Positions 48,411-60,328 of a stretch of DNA of 64,000 bases are shown here, in pieces. How positions within the stretch are numbered: position 1 is the first letter of the stretch; every line of letters begins with the position of its first letter. The translations under genes were made by a program, and so were the position numbers. The notes beneath the pieces were generated by a model. It was not told the DNA's origin and did not search any database. It saw only the letters and a program-made list of their open reading frames with translations. The stretch lies in contig NW_022098069.1 of assembly GCF_002288925.2 (NCBI RefSeq), forward strand, positions 84,463,207-84,527,206, given 5' to 3'. The DNA comes from Delphinapterus leucas. Taxonomy: Eukaryota; Chordata; Mammalia; Artiodactyla; Monodontidae.

Positions 48411-49349
48411 CCAAGCATGTGGCTCAGGTGGGCTCTCGTGACCGCTGAGCCAGGCCTGATGCCCAGACAGTCAGACGTGCCGTGACCTCACCAAGGCCAC
48501 GGGGTTGGTGGTGTGGTGGACACTGCGTGCCAGCCCAGAATGAACCAGGCACTGGGCTTTTCCTTACTTGTTTATTTGGTATTAAAACAGGTTCACGGCC
48601 ATAGTAAAAGAAGTGTTAAAAGAAACAACTTCGATTCAGTTACAATTTCCTGAAACTTTCGCTCAGATACACCTTTGCTCAGGCCTAACTGGCCAAGACC
48701 TGGGTCTGATTTAGCTGCTGACTCTGGCAGGAGCCACTGACTCGAGCCTCGGGGACCCACCTGGATCCCCAGCCCACCTGGTGTGCAGGGCAGCTGCATG
48801 GTGCGCACAGAAGGGCTGGGGACGCAGGGGCACCGGTGGGGGCTCGCTGTGATAAAATGCGTCCCCCGCCCCGCCCCGGCGTCCAGGTGATGCTCAGCCT
48901 GAGTTGCACCTTTGCCATCGAGGGCTGCCTCGTCTCGGAGGACCCGGAATGCAAGCGTCCCCTCTGCTAAAGGACGTCACCACGAACAGTGCTACACCCT
49001 CAGCTGCTGTGTCCTGGGGTCACTTCCCAGGGATGGGACGAGCGCGTTGGAGCGCGGCCTGGACGTTCAGGGTCCCGCAGGTGGGATGAGTGTGCACACC
49101 TGCTCCCTCGGCCTCACCAGAGCGCCCCCTGCTGGTCATACACACTCCTGTTCAACTAAAGACCATTTATCGAGACCACGTGTGGCCCCAGACGCCGCAC
49201 TCCTTCCCTGTGAGTGTCTGTCACTCCCTCTGTTAACTCCTGAAGAGACCTGATCAGCAACCAGCAACCCAGGTGCGGCGACCTAAGAGAGGAGGTGTGT
49301 CTGCACGCGGAGCAGGAAGAAAGTGAACTCACGCCTGCGGAAGCTGTAC

Positions 49350-49532
49350 CTGCATCGGATACTCCAGCACCGGTACTTCCTCCTCGTCTGTTGGTCCAAA
49401 CTGACGCCTGGTGGCTGAGAAACGCAGAGCTATGGACACGGCCAGCTTTAGGTTCACGACGGACATGCCCGCGATGGCGACCCGGCCGGAGGACAGGCTG
49501 CCCAGGGACTCGCTGAAGTGCTGCCTGGCGTC
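49350..49532 (-). CDS. ACOX3: ACOX3 exon C
   Basis: It encodes residues 63-123 in phase 0 at both ends (61 codons), beginning [17 protein letters not shown] and ending [10 protein letters not shown]. It contains [16 protein letters not shown], whose RRQFG is the conserved motif contacting FAD in the acyl-CoA dehydrogenase/oxidase fold. [11 protein letters not shown] is the usual start of the C-terminal helical domain. The acceptor is CCGGCAG and the donor GTACAG. Confidence 0.97.
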
Positions 49533-49999
49533 CTGCCGGAGGAAGGCAGGTGAGGGCGGACCTGGGACCCGCAGGCTGCCTTGGGGACGGGCACAGATGT
49601 GGAGGGGCGCTCCTCTATTCACTCAACACTTCCAGGCCCTGCCCCCAGGGCGCCCCAGACACAGGCCCCTGGGCCCAGGAGGCCAAGCTGCACGGGTGCC
49701 GGCGTCCCCATCACGGGATGCTGTGGGGAGGCACGGAGGATGCCTAGTGACAGGAGGACGGGGCACCATCTGCAGAGACCTGCAAACGGCCACCTGGAAG
49801 TACGAAGCCCCGCTCCCAGTCCCACCGAGGACCTGACAGCCGTGCCGAGAGCGACGCAGGAGCTGAAGCAGAGGGCATGGCTGGCACCGACATTTCGTTT
49901 ATAAACCAGGCTCCTTCCCCCACCCCCTCACCCCCCACCTGGGATTCCTCTCGGTCCATCAAACCACCATTCTAAGCGGTGTGATGGCCAGCTGCTGTC

Positions 50000-50800
50000 C
50001 TTTGTGATCTTTGAAACTGGGTAATTGCCCGTGTGCGTCTATTTTTAACGTGTTGTAAATCGCAACGCGCTTATCGCTGTTTCCAACAGTGGCTTGTGCT
50101 TTAAGGGCCGTCGGCGGCGTGTGCGTACATCTGCCCGTAAGGTTCACCAAGTTATCCGATCACGTGCACCTCCCTTACCCCCTGCTGCTTCTCCTGGGTT
50201 CACTTATTTTACTATTCGGACTTTTCTTCCAAAATTATGTCCACTCTGGTATTTGTGTGGCAACGTGTCAAGCCTCTGGCCGACAATATTTGTTATGTTC
50301 TCATGCACGAATGACAGTCCGGTTGGATTTAGAAGAAGCATGTTTACAGTGGCTTTCCCTCAATGGTTTGAAATGTCATCTCACTGACTTCTCGCGTTCG
50401 GCGTCGTGCCGGAGAACTCTGAGACTCAAGGGGCTTTTATTCCGTGGGAGTTGGCTCAGCACCCTCTCTCTGGAAGGCCTCAGCATCTTCTCTACGAGGT
50501 TCTGACATTTCTCTGCAGTGAGTGTGGGATGGGAGACCCTGACTCCCCCTGTATGGGCCCCTCCGTCAAGGTTTCCTTCCTTCTTTACTTTAGAGACATT
50601 TATCTTCATCGTTTCTGCAAAACATTGTCTCCGTGGTTCTCTCCATCCTTTCCTGCCGCCTCCTTCACTCTGATTTCCAACCGCTAATTCACTCTCCCGC
50701 TGTATGTACCCCATCTGTTGGGTTCTCTCAGTGACTTACTTTTGTCCTTTTCATTCCTTTTGTATATCGCTGTTTCCATTCCTGAACGGCTTCCTGTGTC
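50000..50800. other. ACOX3: AT-richer intron block, probable unclassified old repeat
   Basis: Part of the intron between exons C and B. It is richer in T and poorer in CpG than its surroundings, as expected for a degenerate LINE in antisense, but I cannot name a family. No exon is seen. Confidence 0.3.
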
Positions 50801-51359
50801 ACCTCTAGCTTCTTTCATCATCTGGAGGCACCCGTCACACGCGCTGAAGCCCTGTTCTCTTGGCTCCAAGCAGCCGAAGCTCAATGTCAGGTGGGGTTCT
50901 CACACGCACACGTGCTCCCGGGACGCGTCATCCCGGCTGTGGGTTCAGGCCCGGGAGGGCTCAGCTACCCTGACTCGACCACGTCTGGAAAGCGTCCAGT
51001 GCCACTGCATGTCTACACTCAGTGAACTTAGGGGCGTGGTCAGACACCAGAGGACACCGTCACCCCCGTTGGTGCACAGCCCACCAGGCGACCCTTTCAC
51101 TCTTAAGCCCCTGGTGGGAAACAGCACCGGTGGGGGCAACCTCCCTGACTGAAATGCCGGGGGGGCTGGCAGGGGTGGGGTGGGGGGAGGTCATCGTGCT
51201 CGGAGCCCTGGGGGTGTGGCTGACCCAAGCACTCTCGTCCCTGTTGGCGGCACTGGGACCTGATCCTAGACAGGTTTGCACGGGCCACGGGCTCCTGTGG
51301 TGACTGTCCCCCTCTGAGCACAGGGGGTGGGTGTCCTGTGGGCCTGGAGGCAGCTGTAC

Positions 51360-51456
51360 CTTAACATGGGTGACGTAGGTGCCCTCGGGGGTGATATCTC
51401 CTGAGCGGTTCAGCAGGTCCTGGCGAGGAATCCTGACCTTGTGGAACATGGCAAAT
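51360..51456 (-). CDS. ACOX3: ACOX3 exon B
   Basis: It encodes residues 30-62, reading [20 protein letters not shown] then [12 protein letters not shown]. The FHKVRIPR segment is a strongly conserved turn between the beta-domain and the C-terminal helical domain of acyl-CoA oxidases. The first base completes the glycine split from exon A; the exon ends in phase 0. The acceptor is CACACAG and the donor GTACAG. A CHR SINE lies about 100 bp upstream in the preceding intron (51554-51758). Confidence 0.96.
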
Positions 51457-51553
51457 CTGTGTGGAGACACAGCACTTCTGGTTAAACTGGGGTCGGCCCC
51501 CGGGGCTTATCTCCTCTCCCTCCTGAAACTCAGTCAAATAAAAGCAAAGGACA

Positions 51554-51758
51554 GGGCTTCCCTGGTGGCGCAGTGGTTGAGAGTTCGCCTGCCGATGCAG
51601 GGGACACAGGTTCGTGCCCCGGTCCGGGAAGATCCCACATGCCGCGGAGCGGCTGGGCCCGTGAGCCACGGCCGCTGAGCCTGCGCATCCGGAGCCTGTG
51701 CTCCGCAACGGGAGAGGCCACAGCGGTGAGGGGCCCGCGTACCGCAAAAAAACAAAAA
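51554..51758 (+). mobile_element. CHR SINE
   Basis: A complete element with head 'gggcttccctggtggcgcag' and tail 'cccgcgtaccgc' plus A run. The 14-bp target-site duplication aaaagcaaaggaca lies at 51540-51553 and 51759-51772. It is in the ACOX3 intron just upstream of exon B. Confidence 0.94.
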
Positions 51759-54700
51759 AAAAGCAAAGGACAACTCAAAAGGTGACATAATCCCCCAAAG
51801 ACCAAAAAAACAAACCTAACAAAACACAACAAAACACAAACGCAGGAGAGAGAAGGCACCAGTAGACAGGACATTTCAACCAATTTTTCTATTCAAAAGA
51901 GCAGGCGTCAGCAAAAGGTGGTGTGAGTGATGGGCTCTGCGTGAGGTAAAGCGGCCGTCTGTTGGTAATGATGCAGGCGAGCGCCCCCACCCCCACTACC
52001 TCCGGCGCTCGGGCCTCAGGGCTGCACGCGGGCTCCCGCTACACTACACGCTGGGAGGAAACGTCCTCGCTCGCTGCGGCCAGAACACCCGGGACCGGTC
52101 ATTCAGCAGAAAAGGCGGGACCGTTTTCGTAAAGATGAGAATCTCTGGTTCTCACACTTGAATCCCGCACCAGAGTCCACACACGGAGTGACAAAGTCAG
52201 CAAACTGAGGTTTTAAACGTCCCGAGTCAAACAGGAGTACTGCACCATCCCATTAGGGCTCCAGAGGCAGGTGAGTCAGCTCCCCTGAGCAGCTGAGAAC
52301 ACGCATGCACACGCATCCCTGGGGATCACGCGTGTGTCAGTAATCGAAGGTGTTTTCTGTGGTTGTCAGGAAGGAAAATCTATCTCACGACAGTGCAGGG
52401 AACAAGGTTATGTGAAGTCACGGGTGGTACAGACACTGTGCAAAAAAACCCAAACCATCTTAAAATATCAATAGTTCCGACAGCGCCTTATCTGATTTCT
52501 AAGCAGTTTCGATGTCACACGGAACATTCTTTTACTGAACCACAGGAAGCAGCTCTGGGGAGAAGAGCAGTGCCCTGCGGAGAAGGGGGGCAGCTCCGCG
52601 TACCACCCCCCAGCTCCTCCTTGGACCCCAGGCTGCGTGGCTCCCCAGGCACCGTCCCGAGCCACGGTGCTTACCCCCACCCCGGGCCGTGTCCTGATGG
52701 TCTGTGCCTCTTCTTGTCCCATTTCCTGCAACAGCCTCCCCCTTGGCTCTCTCCAGACCCCACCTTGTCCCCCTGTCCCGCACACGGGAGCAGAGGCCTG
52801 TCTAAACCTCAGCTCGGAATGGTCACACCCGGCACGAGAATCTTGGATCCCTGGGACCAACAGAATCTAAACCCGTAGGGAAACGTGGTAAGCCCTCCGA
52901 CGGGACCCCTGTCAGCTGCTGCAACAGCACCGGCCTCCTCGTAGCCCACAGCCCGTAACATCTGCCTGTGACCATCAAGCCGGCCAGGCCCTCTCCTGGC
53001 CTCGGGGCCGACGGCCCTCAGAGCGCTGCCCCCTCCTCCAAGATGCCTGCCACGATTCCCACCCCTGCCCCGAGGTGAGCACCCAGGGGTCCCACAGCAC
53101 CATTAGATGGCGGTCCTGGCCACGTTGCCCACTGAGCCACTTGCCTTTCGGTGGCCGTTAGTGACCCTGTTATAAGGGGGCCACATGCCTGGCACCTAGA
53201 AGACACGTAATAAGTACCGGGGATGAATCAACAGCGACGAGACATCGTCCTAAGGGCGCTGGTGCACCTCCACAGAACCCCGAGTCCCGGGGCAGCCTTG
53301 AGGGGTGACACAGCCAGTGCACCTGGGGAAGAGCTGAGACCCGGGGCTGGGCGTGGGGCGGCTGGAGGGGCCCCTCCCAAATTCCTTCGGAAGCGACTAG
53401 GATTTCTGCACGTGAGGCCCCCAGGCCCCCAGCAGCATCCAGGCCAGGGTCTCCCTCCGGCGTGTGAAACGCAGGCCCGGCCCGAGCACCCGAAGGCACT
53501 GCCTGGAGGGAGCCACTCATCGGGGCCTTTGTGGGGCGGCTCTGACTGGCCCCGGGACCCACGTCTCTAGAACGCCCGGCCTCAGTGCCGAAGTCCCTGG
53601 TCTGGTCCAGCTCATCACTTGAAAGGCGAGGAATGCTTTTCCAAGTCTGATGCTGTCAACTGAGAGCGCCCTTTTCAAGGAGTGGAAAATCTTCACCCTT
53701 CCCCGCCACACAGGGATGGAACAAGGCTGGATATATTTATAGTCGCAAAACTATTCACTGGAGTTTAACTGAAATCAAAATTTTACACATTCTCTTTTGA
53801 GCACTGCCATGTGGCAAAGGCTGTTCCAGAAACAGTCGATGCTGGCCAGCCTGGTCAGAATCCCCAGTGTCCCCAGAGGGCAGGGGGGCGGGGGGCCGCA
53901 TAGGTCGTATCTGACACGGGGTGTGCGTGTGACACGATAGTGTGAGTATACGGCAGGGCTGGGGGGCTTGCGGGCGGCAGACCCTGCCCCAGGCCCTGCA
54001 CCCCCTTCCTCCTGGGCCACCCGTTCCACGTCCCAGTGGCCTCCTTGCTCCTGGGGCCTCTCACTGATGCCCCAGCCCCACCTGGGCCCCAGAGCCTCAT
54101 GGGACGTCCTCCCAGCCGCTCTGGAGATGCTTCCCCACCTCACCTCTGAGCAAGTGTGAGGATGCCCTGCAGCCCGCCTTGAAGGTGAGGCTCAACAGTT
54201 CACTTGAGGGATCTTTACTGATTTGCTTTTAGAGTTATTTGGCTAAAAGTAATCCGTGCAATTTACGTCTGCCTCTGATTTCTAGACAGTCTTCCCACAG
54301 ACTCACGAATCCCTGTGATCTACCTATGAACTGTTAACCACTTTTTCAAAATAAAAGATCTCAATCGCGACCCTGCTCTGCAAGCAGCCTGCAAACAAGG
54401 AAAGCCAGGGACTCAGACCCGCGCGCCCTCTGCTGGGCGTGCGCCCCGAAGCTGGCAGGGACAGCTGCTTTTCTGGCGGGGCGGGCACTGCCTGCGTCAC
54501 CGCCCCTGGCCCACATCCCAGCCCCAGCCCAGCGGCCGAGGGACCCCAGGCACCACTGAACCTTCAAAGGCTCAGGGTACGGCTGCTTCCACGTCCTGTC
54601 TGCCGGCCTCCAAGTGGCCCCATGGGAACGGCGACTCTGGTTTGGGGGGGCCGCTCTGAGCCGGCTTCAGGGTAGTCACGATGCTGCCCCCTGGCGGCAC

Positions 54701-54839
54701 CGGGCTGGCACTGCTGAGTCTCACAAGGGCTTTGCCCGTCGGACGTGACATGTTTATTTAGGAGGGCCTTTGCTACGCTGGTGTGACTCCCTGGGACCAT
54801 CGCAATAAGAAACAAATACTCAGTCTCTAAAACGGGACT

Positions 54840-54930
54840 AACAGTCTCTGAAACGAAACTAACACACCATTGTAAAGCAATTATACTCCAATAAAGATGT
54901 TAAAAAATAAAATAAATAAATAAAAATAAA
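54840..54930 (+). mobile_element. 5'-truncated L1 3' end
   Basis: It carries the tail 'ccattgtaaagcaattatac' and 'tccaataaagatgtt' followed by an A/T-rich stretch, as at the 3' end of artiodactyl/cetacean L1 elements. The target-site duplication taaaacgggact lies at 54828-54839 and 54931-54942. Confidence 0.85.
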
Positions 54931-55582
54931 TAAAACGGGACTTGATTTGGGAGGACCAAGGGCAGAGTTTTTCACGGATGTCCCCAAACAGTGTTAAAGG
55001 TTCTAACTTGTAAAACCAAATGAACGGGGACTGGAGATCTGTGACCTCACCCAAGGCCTTCCTTGGACAGCAGTGACCCAGCAGCACTTGTTCACAGCTG
55101 GAGGGTCATTTCCCACCGCCAGGTGCCTGGAGACACACCTGCCCGGCCTTACGTGTGAGCACAGACCCTTCCACAGATGGAGTCACCGTACACGCATTTC
55201 CGGGTCCCACAATGGGACGCGTGGATCTAATAAAAGGACGCTCGTGCTCAGGGCCCAGAGCAAGACGGGGCCTTCCACCTCCACCTCCCGCATGGTCCTC
55301 CTTGATGCTGCCTCACCTCAGCCAGATCGGGTCCATCTTCTCAAACACTCCAAGCCGCGTGGCGGCCTCGCTCTGAGGGCTGCAGAGCGTCCCCTGTCCC
55401 AAGGACCAGAGGCCACATGGCCCGTCCCTGTTGGGGGGGCCCATGCACCCGCACAAAGCAGTGATGGAAGGGAATTGACACCCTCCTCCCCCCACCCCAG
55501 GCTCCAGCGTTAATTAACAGGCTCTTTTCACAGGCCAGCAAGAGAGGCACTCAAAGCTCTAGACAGGTATAGGTTAGAAGGG

Positions 55583-55603
55583 CTGTGTGTGTGTGTGTGT
55601 GTT
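55583..55603 (+). repeat. (TG)n microsatellite
   Basis: About ten TG units after 'aagggc' and before ttctgg. Confidence 0.85.
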
Positions 55604-56204
55604 TCTGGTTTCACTTTTTAGCAACATCCTTCCGTTTTCTCCTCCAGCTACACAGAGTGAAAATCTATGGTTCTCCCGCCCTCTCTGGTACAGGCTGGGG
55701 CCCCACCTGTTCTGAGGGTCCAAGCAGAGGTTTGAGACACTCTCCGTGCCCCCAGCTCCCCTACCTCTGGGGAGGGGGGACAGCTGAAAGGAGGTTTCTC
55801 CACGCTTAGGGTGGTGGGAGACCACCTGGCCCAGCTTCTTTCTCGGAGATGAGCTGCTGCCTCCTGATTTACACTCAAAACGACCGGGGTCAGGATAAGC
55901 AGCGGGCTCAAACTACGGCGAGGCAGGCTCCTCTGTTCTCTGCCCCCCCCGACGAAGCGGCAGGTATGCAAACGTTCCCGAGACGCAGCGTGAGGTACAC
56001 GACTAAGGAACCCCCGGCTGTGCTTCCCCCCCCAGGTAGAAAGCATCTCAGGAGAACAGAGGGGCACAAAGCATCTCAGCCAGGCTTTCCGGGAGATGGC
56101 ATGTGAGTCCCGCCCGCAGGCGCAGGTGAAGAGAGCACTGACAGGTAGCAAAGGTCGGTAAGACCATGCCTGGCCCCCAGGCAGGGCTACGCGAGGGCCT
56201 GGCT

Positions 56205-56330
56205 TGGGGACATCATGCCCACCTTACAGAGGAGGAGACGGCCAAGAAAGCTGGTCAAGATAACACAAAGAGGCAGAGGTGGACCCAGGATATGAACCCA
56301 GATCTGATTCCAAAACTCATGCCATGAATG
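56205..56330 (-). mobile_element. MIR fragment
   Basis: 'ccaccttacagaggaggaga', aagataacacaaagaggcag and ggatatgaacccagatctga follow the reversed MIR order. Confidence 0.6.
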
Positions 56331-56847
56331 AGCCCGGGAATCCCTCAGGGAGACTCTAAGGCCCTTCCTGACGTGGCTCGCCTGCCCACCTGCCCCCCTC
56401 CAGCTCCCCAAGCCCAGGTCTCATCTCAGGCCACTCTGCCCCCGCTACCCGGCACCCGGCTCTGTCCCCAGAACCAGCGTGGACAGCTGTTGGGTGCCTG
56501 AGCTCCAGGACGGGGAGCAGGGCCCGGGTCACAGGCTGAGGCCCCCACGGGATACGGGTGTCCAGCCTGAGCCTGGCCTGAGAGCTGGAGCGGCCACCTG
56601 CCGGGGAGAAGTTTGTGTGCTCTGCACTTGGGGCCACTTATGTCTCCTGAGGTTGGAGTACAAACAGGACCCGGCCCTTTCCAACATGATCTCAAGTGCA
56701 GAGGTAAGGCGCATCCCGCAGGAGCCTGGGAGGGTACGGGGACAGCGCTGAGGGAGCCGGTGGGCTCACAGGTAGGACGTACTGAGCAGGCAGCCTTGAG
56801 GAACGACCCCTGGAGGAGTGACCGTCAAGTACCAAGTGTGCGCTCAC

Positions 56848-56936
56848 CCATTGTCCAGACCGTTCTGTCCAAGCTTCCTTCCGATGTCGCCAACCATCAC
56901 CCCTGGCATGGGAAGAAGGGTCTTCGGGTCCCGAAT
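56848..56936 (-). CDS. ACOX3: ACOX3 exon A (most 5' exon in the window)
   Basis: It encodes residues 1-29 of the visible part plus two bases of a glycine codon: [17 protein letters not shown] followed by [13 protein letters not shown]. This is the end of the middle beta-domain of acyl-CoA oxidases, which helps bind flavin and substrate. The acceptor is GTGCAG at 56937-56942 and the donor GTGAGC at 56842-56847. It starts in phase 0 and ends in phase 2 (GG), completed by the first A of the next exon. The reading frame, both splice sites and the match to ACOX3 agree. The exon that should precede it is not found up to 58250. Confidence 0.95.
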
Positions 56937-57045
56937 CTGCACAGACCACAGATGGCAACGCTTATGACCACACGAAAATCAAGATGAAAATGTTCGAAAC
57001 CCCCAGCGACCGAGCCACAGGCTCCCTCTGTGTAGCTGCCGTGGG

Positions 57046-57440
57046 TTGAAGTGTCCTCCAAACATGTGACCTTGTTGGGAGACAGGGTCCTTGCAGATAT
57101 AATTAAGGTTCTGGAGGTGAGGTCACTCTGGGTTACCTGGGTGGGCCCTGAATCCAATGACCGCTGTCCTCCAAGAGTCAGAGGAGGAGAGGGCATGGAG
57201 AGAGGGGGGCCACGTGCAGACGGAAGCAGAGACGGGAGGGAAGCGACCACAGCCCGGGAACTCTGGGGTCACCAGAAGCTGGAAGAGATAGGAAGGACCC
57301 TCCCATGGAGCCTCCGGGGGGAGTGTGGCCTTTCTGACGCCTTGATGTCAGACCTCTGGCCTCCAGACTGTGGAGAGTAAATTTCTGTGGTTTCAGGCCC
57401 CCGGTGTGTGGCGCTCTGTTTGGTTATGGCGGCCCCAGGA
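57046..57440 (+). mobile_element. MaLR-like LTR
   Basis: Forward pattern 'gggttgaagtgtcctccaaa', 'cagggtccttgcagatataa', 'gggccctgaatccaatgac', 'agtaaatttctgtggtttca'. It lies in the intron upstream of ACOX3 exon A. Confidence 0.7.
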
Positions 57441-57721
57441 CACTGGCGGAGGAGCTGATTGGTATGTGCTGCCTGCAGGAGGCCAGGTATTTCCCCGTCA
57501 CGTTTTAGATGGAGGACTTTCCACTGGCTTTTAATGAAATGACAAAATGGTTGTGCACACACCTGCTGTGGATCACTTTTGTAAATCTCTGCTCCCCCAA
57601 ATGAGCTTCCTGTAAATATACTTACTAACACACACAGAGACAGCTGGCTCACTGGTCCTCGCTTCGTGCACTCTAAGCGGACAGTATGGAGTTTCGTTCT
57701 CAAAGACCTTTAGTGATTCCT

Positions 57722-57920
57722 ACCAGGCGTGATTGCGCCACCCTCCCCTCCCAGGGTCATCTGCCGATGGCTGTTGATATTTTGGGTCGTCATAAGTGGC
57801 GGGTACTAGAGGCATCCAGTGGGGAGAGGCCAGCGATGCCGCTAAACATCCTACAGTGCACAGGGTGGTCCCGCAGCATGGAATTATCCAGCCCCGAATG
57901 TCAACGGCACGGAGGCTGAA
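57722..57920 (+). mobile_element. MER20-like DNA transposon
   Basis: It reads 'aggcatccagtggggagagg', 'gctaaacatcctacagtgca' and 'aattatccagccccgaatgt', matching my memory of the hAT-Charlie element MER20. It is old and non-coding. Confidence 0.7.
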
Positions 57921-58155
57921 AAAAAGCTCCGTGTTAAAGAGCTACTGAATTTGTACTATTAGAAATTTAGCTATTTGTATGAATTGCTAGTTTTTCTTTC
58001 TTTCAGTGGAACAGTTAGCTAATTTAGTTGAACTTTATAATACTGATAAAATAAAATCGAAAGCTAGCGACAAACAATAAGGCTCAGTGAAGATTCAGAT
58101 AAAAACTCTTGAAATCCTTATGAAATAGAAAAAAATAGTTTTTAAAAAAAGATGG

Positions 58156-58250
58156 AGGGCTTCCCTGGTGGCGCAGTGGTTGAGAGTCCGCCTGCCGATG
58201 CAGGGGACACGGGTTCGTGCCCCGGTCCGGGAGGATCCCACATGCCGCGG
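58156..58250 (+). mobile_element. CHR SINE, cut off at the duplication junction
   Basis: It starts 'gggcttccctggtggcgcag' and follows the CHR head through 'cccacatgccgcgg', then stops. The 3' half, A tail and second target-site duplication are missing, and copy 2 of the duplicated block follows directly. Complete relatives in this window (51554-51758) continue for about 110 more bases. Confidence 0.9.
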
Positions 58251-58981
58251 ATCAGTTTACTGCTTTCTTATTAGAACAATTATAGATGCCTTCCTGATTT
58301 ATTATAATGAGCATGTGTCTTTCCGCATCTCTAATTGATCAGTTTACTGCTTTCTTATTAGAACAATTATAGATGCCTTCCTGATTTATTATAATGAGCA
58401 TGTGTTGCTTGTGTAATTAAAAAAATAATCCAGCAAGGAGGTGACCGGGGACGGGGCAGGGTGAAGACCTTTATTCAGTGCCTGCCTACTTTGCCCCCGA
58501 CCATCGACCAGAATCAACAGACTGCGGTCCAGAGTGTGGTCCGGGGCGGGGGGAAGGGGGCGCAGGCACCAAGGGGCAGGGGCTATGATTTCAAGGCCTG
58601 CTCTCGACTTTCAGAGCAAACACTGGGTCGTCCTTTGGTCACTTCTTAGGCCGAGGCTCTCCCAGGGCCTGCCCGAGACTATGCGCCCTCAGGAGAAAAT
58701 TCAAGGGGAGAATGCTTCCCCGGCCTCGTGCCAGTCTGCCTCGTCCGACCCCAACACCCCGCTGGGCTTCTGAAGCTGCAAGGGCACACATCCTGCGTCC
58801 CCGTGTCCGGCCTGGAGGGCCAGCCCGGGGCCTTCAGAGCGGCTTTGTCCCCTTCCCTCTCGCACACGCTGTGGTGTGTGCGCCCTTGGCTTCGGAGGGT
58901 GAGCGCTGGGGGAGGCTGGGTGAGGAGACCTCACAGGAGGGAAGCTGACGACGGAGGTGGGCAGGGAGTACCCCACCCTCA

Positions 58982-59122
58982 CCCCAGGCCAGGCACTAAG
59001 CTCACAAGAGCCAGCAGGTTATCACTTGATCCTCCCCGGACCCCACGGATGAAACAAGGTCACGCAACGGGCAAGAGGTGGAGACACAGCTGAACCCAGG
59101 CAGGCTGGCCCCAGCGTCCACC
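58982..59122 (-). mobile_element. MIR fragment in copy 2
   Basis: Exact copy of 34480-34620 within the duplicated block. Confidence 0.5.
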
Positions 59123-60147
59123 CCTTCACTACGTCGCTAGAGCGTGTCATTACAGTAACCACCCGCACCCCTAAACGTGCTCACGCACTGTGGGCTCCGC
59201 TCTGCGTGAGGCCCTTGCGAATCCCAGAGGCCGGGCTCAGAACTGAATCCAAACTCTCCGTGCTCTCCACTTTACTCTCTCCTTTTCAACCATGTGGATT
59301 TTCTAGTATGAAATCACATTGCGTTCATCTTATTTCCCAGTACAAGCGGCGCACGTCCATTTCAGCCATGGCATCGGCTGGTACAGGCCTGGAAAGGCAG
59401 CACCACCTCTGACCTCGCCACCCAGAAAACGCATCCTGAGCCCCGCCGAGCTCTGAGTCACTGACACGGAAGTGATTCAGGGTCGAGGGGACCAGCTTCC
59501 AAATCCACTCGGCTTTTCCAGATGTGCACGTGTGGACAGGCGGTTTCCGCCCCAAGCCCAAGCTTCTTGGTCTGAGAAGAGGGGGCGTCAGTGTGCAGCC
59601 TCCAAGCACTGCCAGGAGGAGCATCAGACAGCATCTCACGTGTCCAGCACCTGCTCGGGGTCCCAGAAGCTGCTCTGTGATGGTGGCTGCTCTTCTATTC
59701 TGTCTCAGTCCCAGGACTCGAACACGCATGAAGCTGCTACGTGGAAATGTTCAGATGAGGCCATCAGCCACCTGGGGGACTTGGGCTTTGGGGGTCCGCC
59801 CCACCGCGACCTCCGTGCCCAGGACGCCCGATGCAGCAGCGGGCTCAGGAGCCCACGTCTACTTCCCCACCCCGCTGACTGGGCGCCAGGGGCTGGCTGG
59901 ATGGCTCTCCTGGCCGCTCATCAGGCCACCTGCCCTGCTGCCTGAGAACCTGAATTAATAGCCGTGGAGAACACGGTGCACGGGCAGCATATGTGCTGGG
60001 CCTGGGTGGTCACGTGGATGCAGGCCGTGGGCAGGCAGGAAGTGTCTGAAGGAAGACATGGCAGAGGCGAGATTCCATGAGCCACAGAGAACGGATCTGC
60101 TTCCGCTTCCCAACAGCTCCCCGCTCCAGACGGGAGGTTCCACTGAC

Positions 60148-60328
60148 TCAGGGGTCCTTGACTGGGGCCGGTTTGCCCCCTGGGGCATCTGGCACCGTCA
60201 GGAGACAGTTTGGGTTGTCACGACTCGGGGGTGTTGTTGGCATCTTAGTGGGTACAGGCCTGGCGTACTGCTGGGCACCCCACAATGCACGGACAGGTCC
60301 CCCAAAATCACACAGCCCGAACATGCAT
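60148..60328 (+). mobile_element. MER20-like DNA transposon, copy 2
   Basis: Identical second copy of the element at 35646-35826, carried along in the duplicated block rather than inserted independently. Confidence 0.6.

Larger units (their letters stand above)
51457..56847 (-). other. ACOX3: ACOX3 intron between exons A and B
   Basis: About 5.4 kb with a CHR SINE, an L1 end, a TG microsatellite and a MIR. Exon A ends in GG and exon B begins with A, completing one glycine codon, so no exon is missing between them. Confidence 0.8.
25955..56936 (-). other. ACOX3: ACOX3 gene, 3' part: last twelve coding exons and introns
   Basis: Peroxisomal acyl-CoA oxidase 3 is an FAD enzyme that oxidises 2-methyl-branched acyl-CoAs such as pristanoyl-CoA to the trans-2-enoyl-CoA, passing electrons to O2 and making H2O2; this is the first step of branched-chain beta-oxidation in peroxisomes. 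Twelve exons on the minus strand join with matching phases (0,2,0,0,0,1,1,1,0,1,0,0) and GT-AG introns into 1416 nt, that is 471 residues plus a stop. Visible landmarks are [52 protein letters not shown] and a C-terminal SLKSKL. I recognise the family from memory of the human protein: ACOX3 fits better than ACOX1 or ACOX2 because of the GHGYLAMNRLG and [10 protein letters not shown] stretches. The 5' exons are outside the window. No frameshift or premature stop is seen in the part present. Confidence 0.96.

Noticed and set aside
57269..57703. Minus-strand frame of 144 codons, considered as the missing upstream ACOX3 exon
   Set aside because: No ACOX3-like residues. It overlaps a MaLR-like LTR, so the upstream exon must lie elsewhere.
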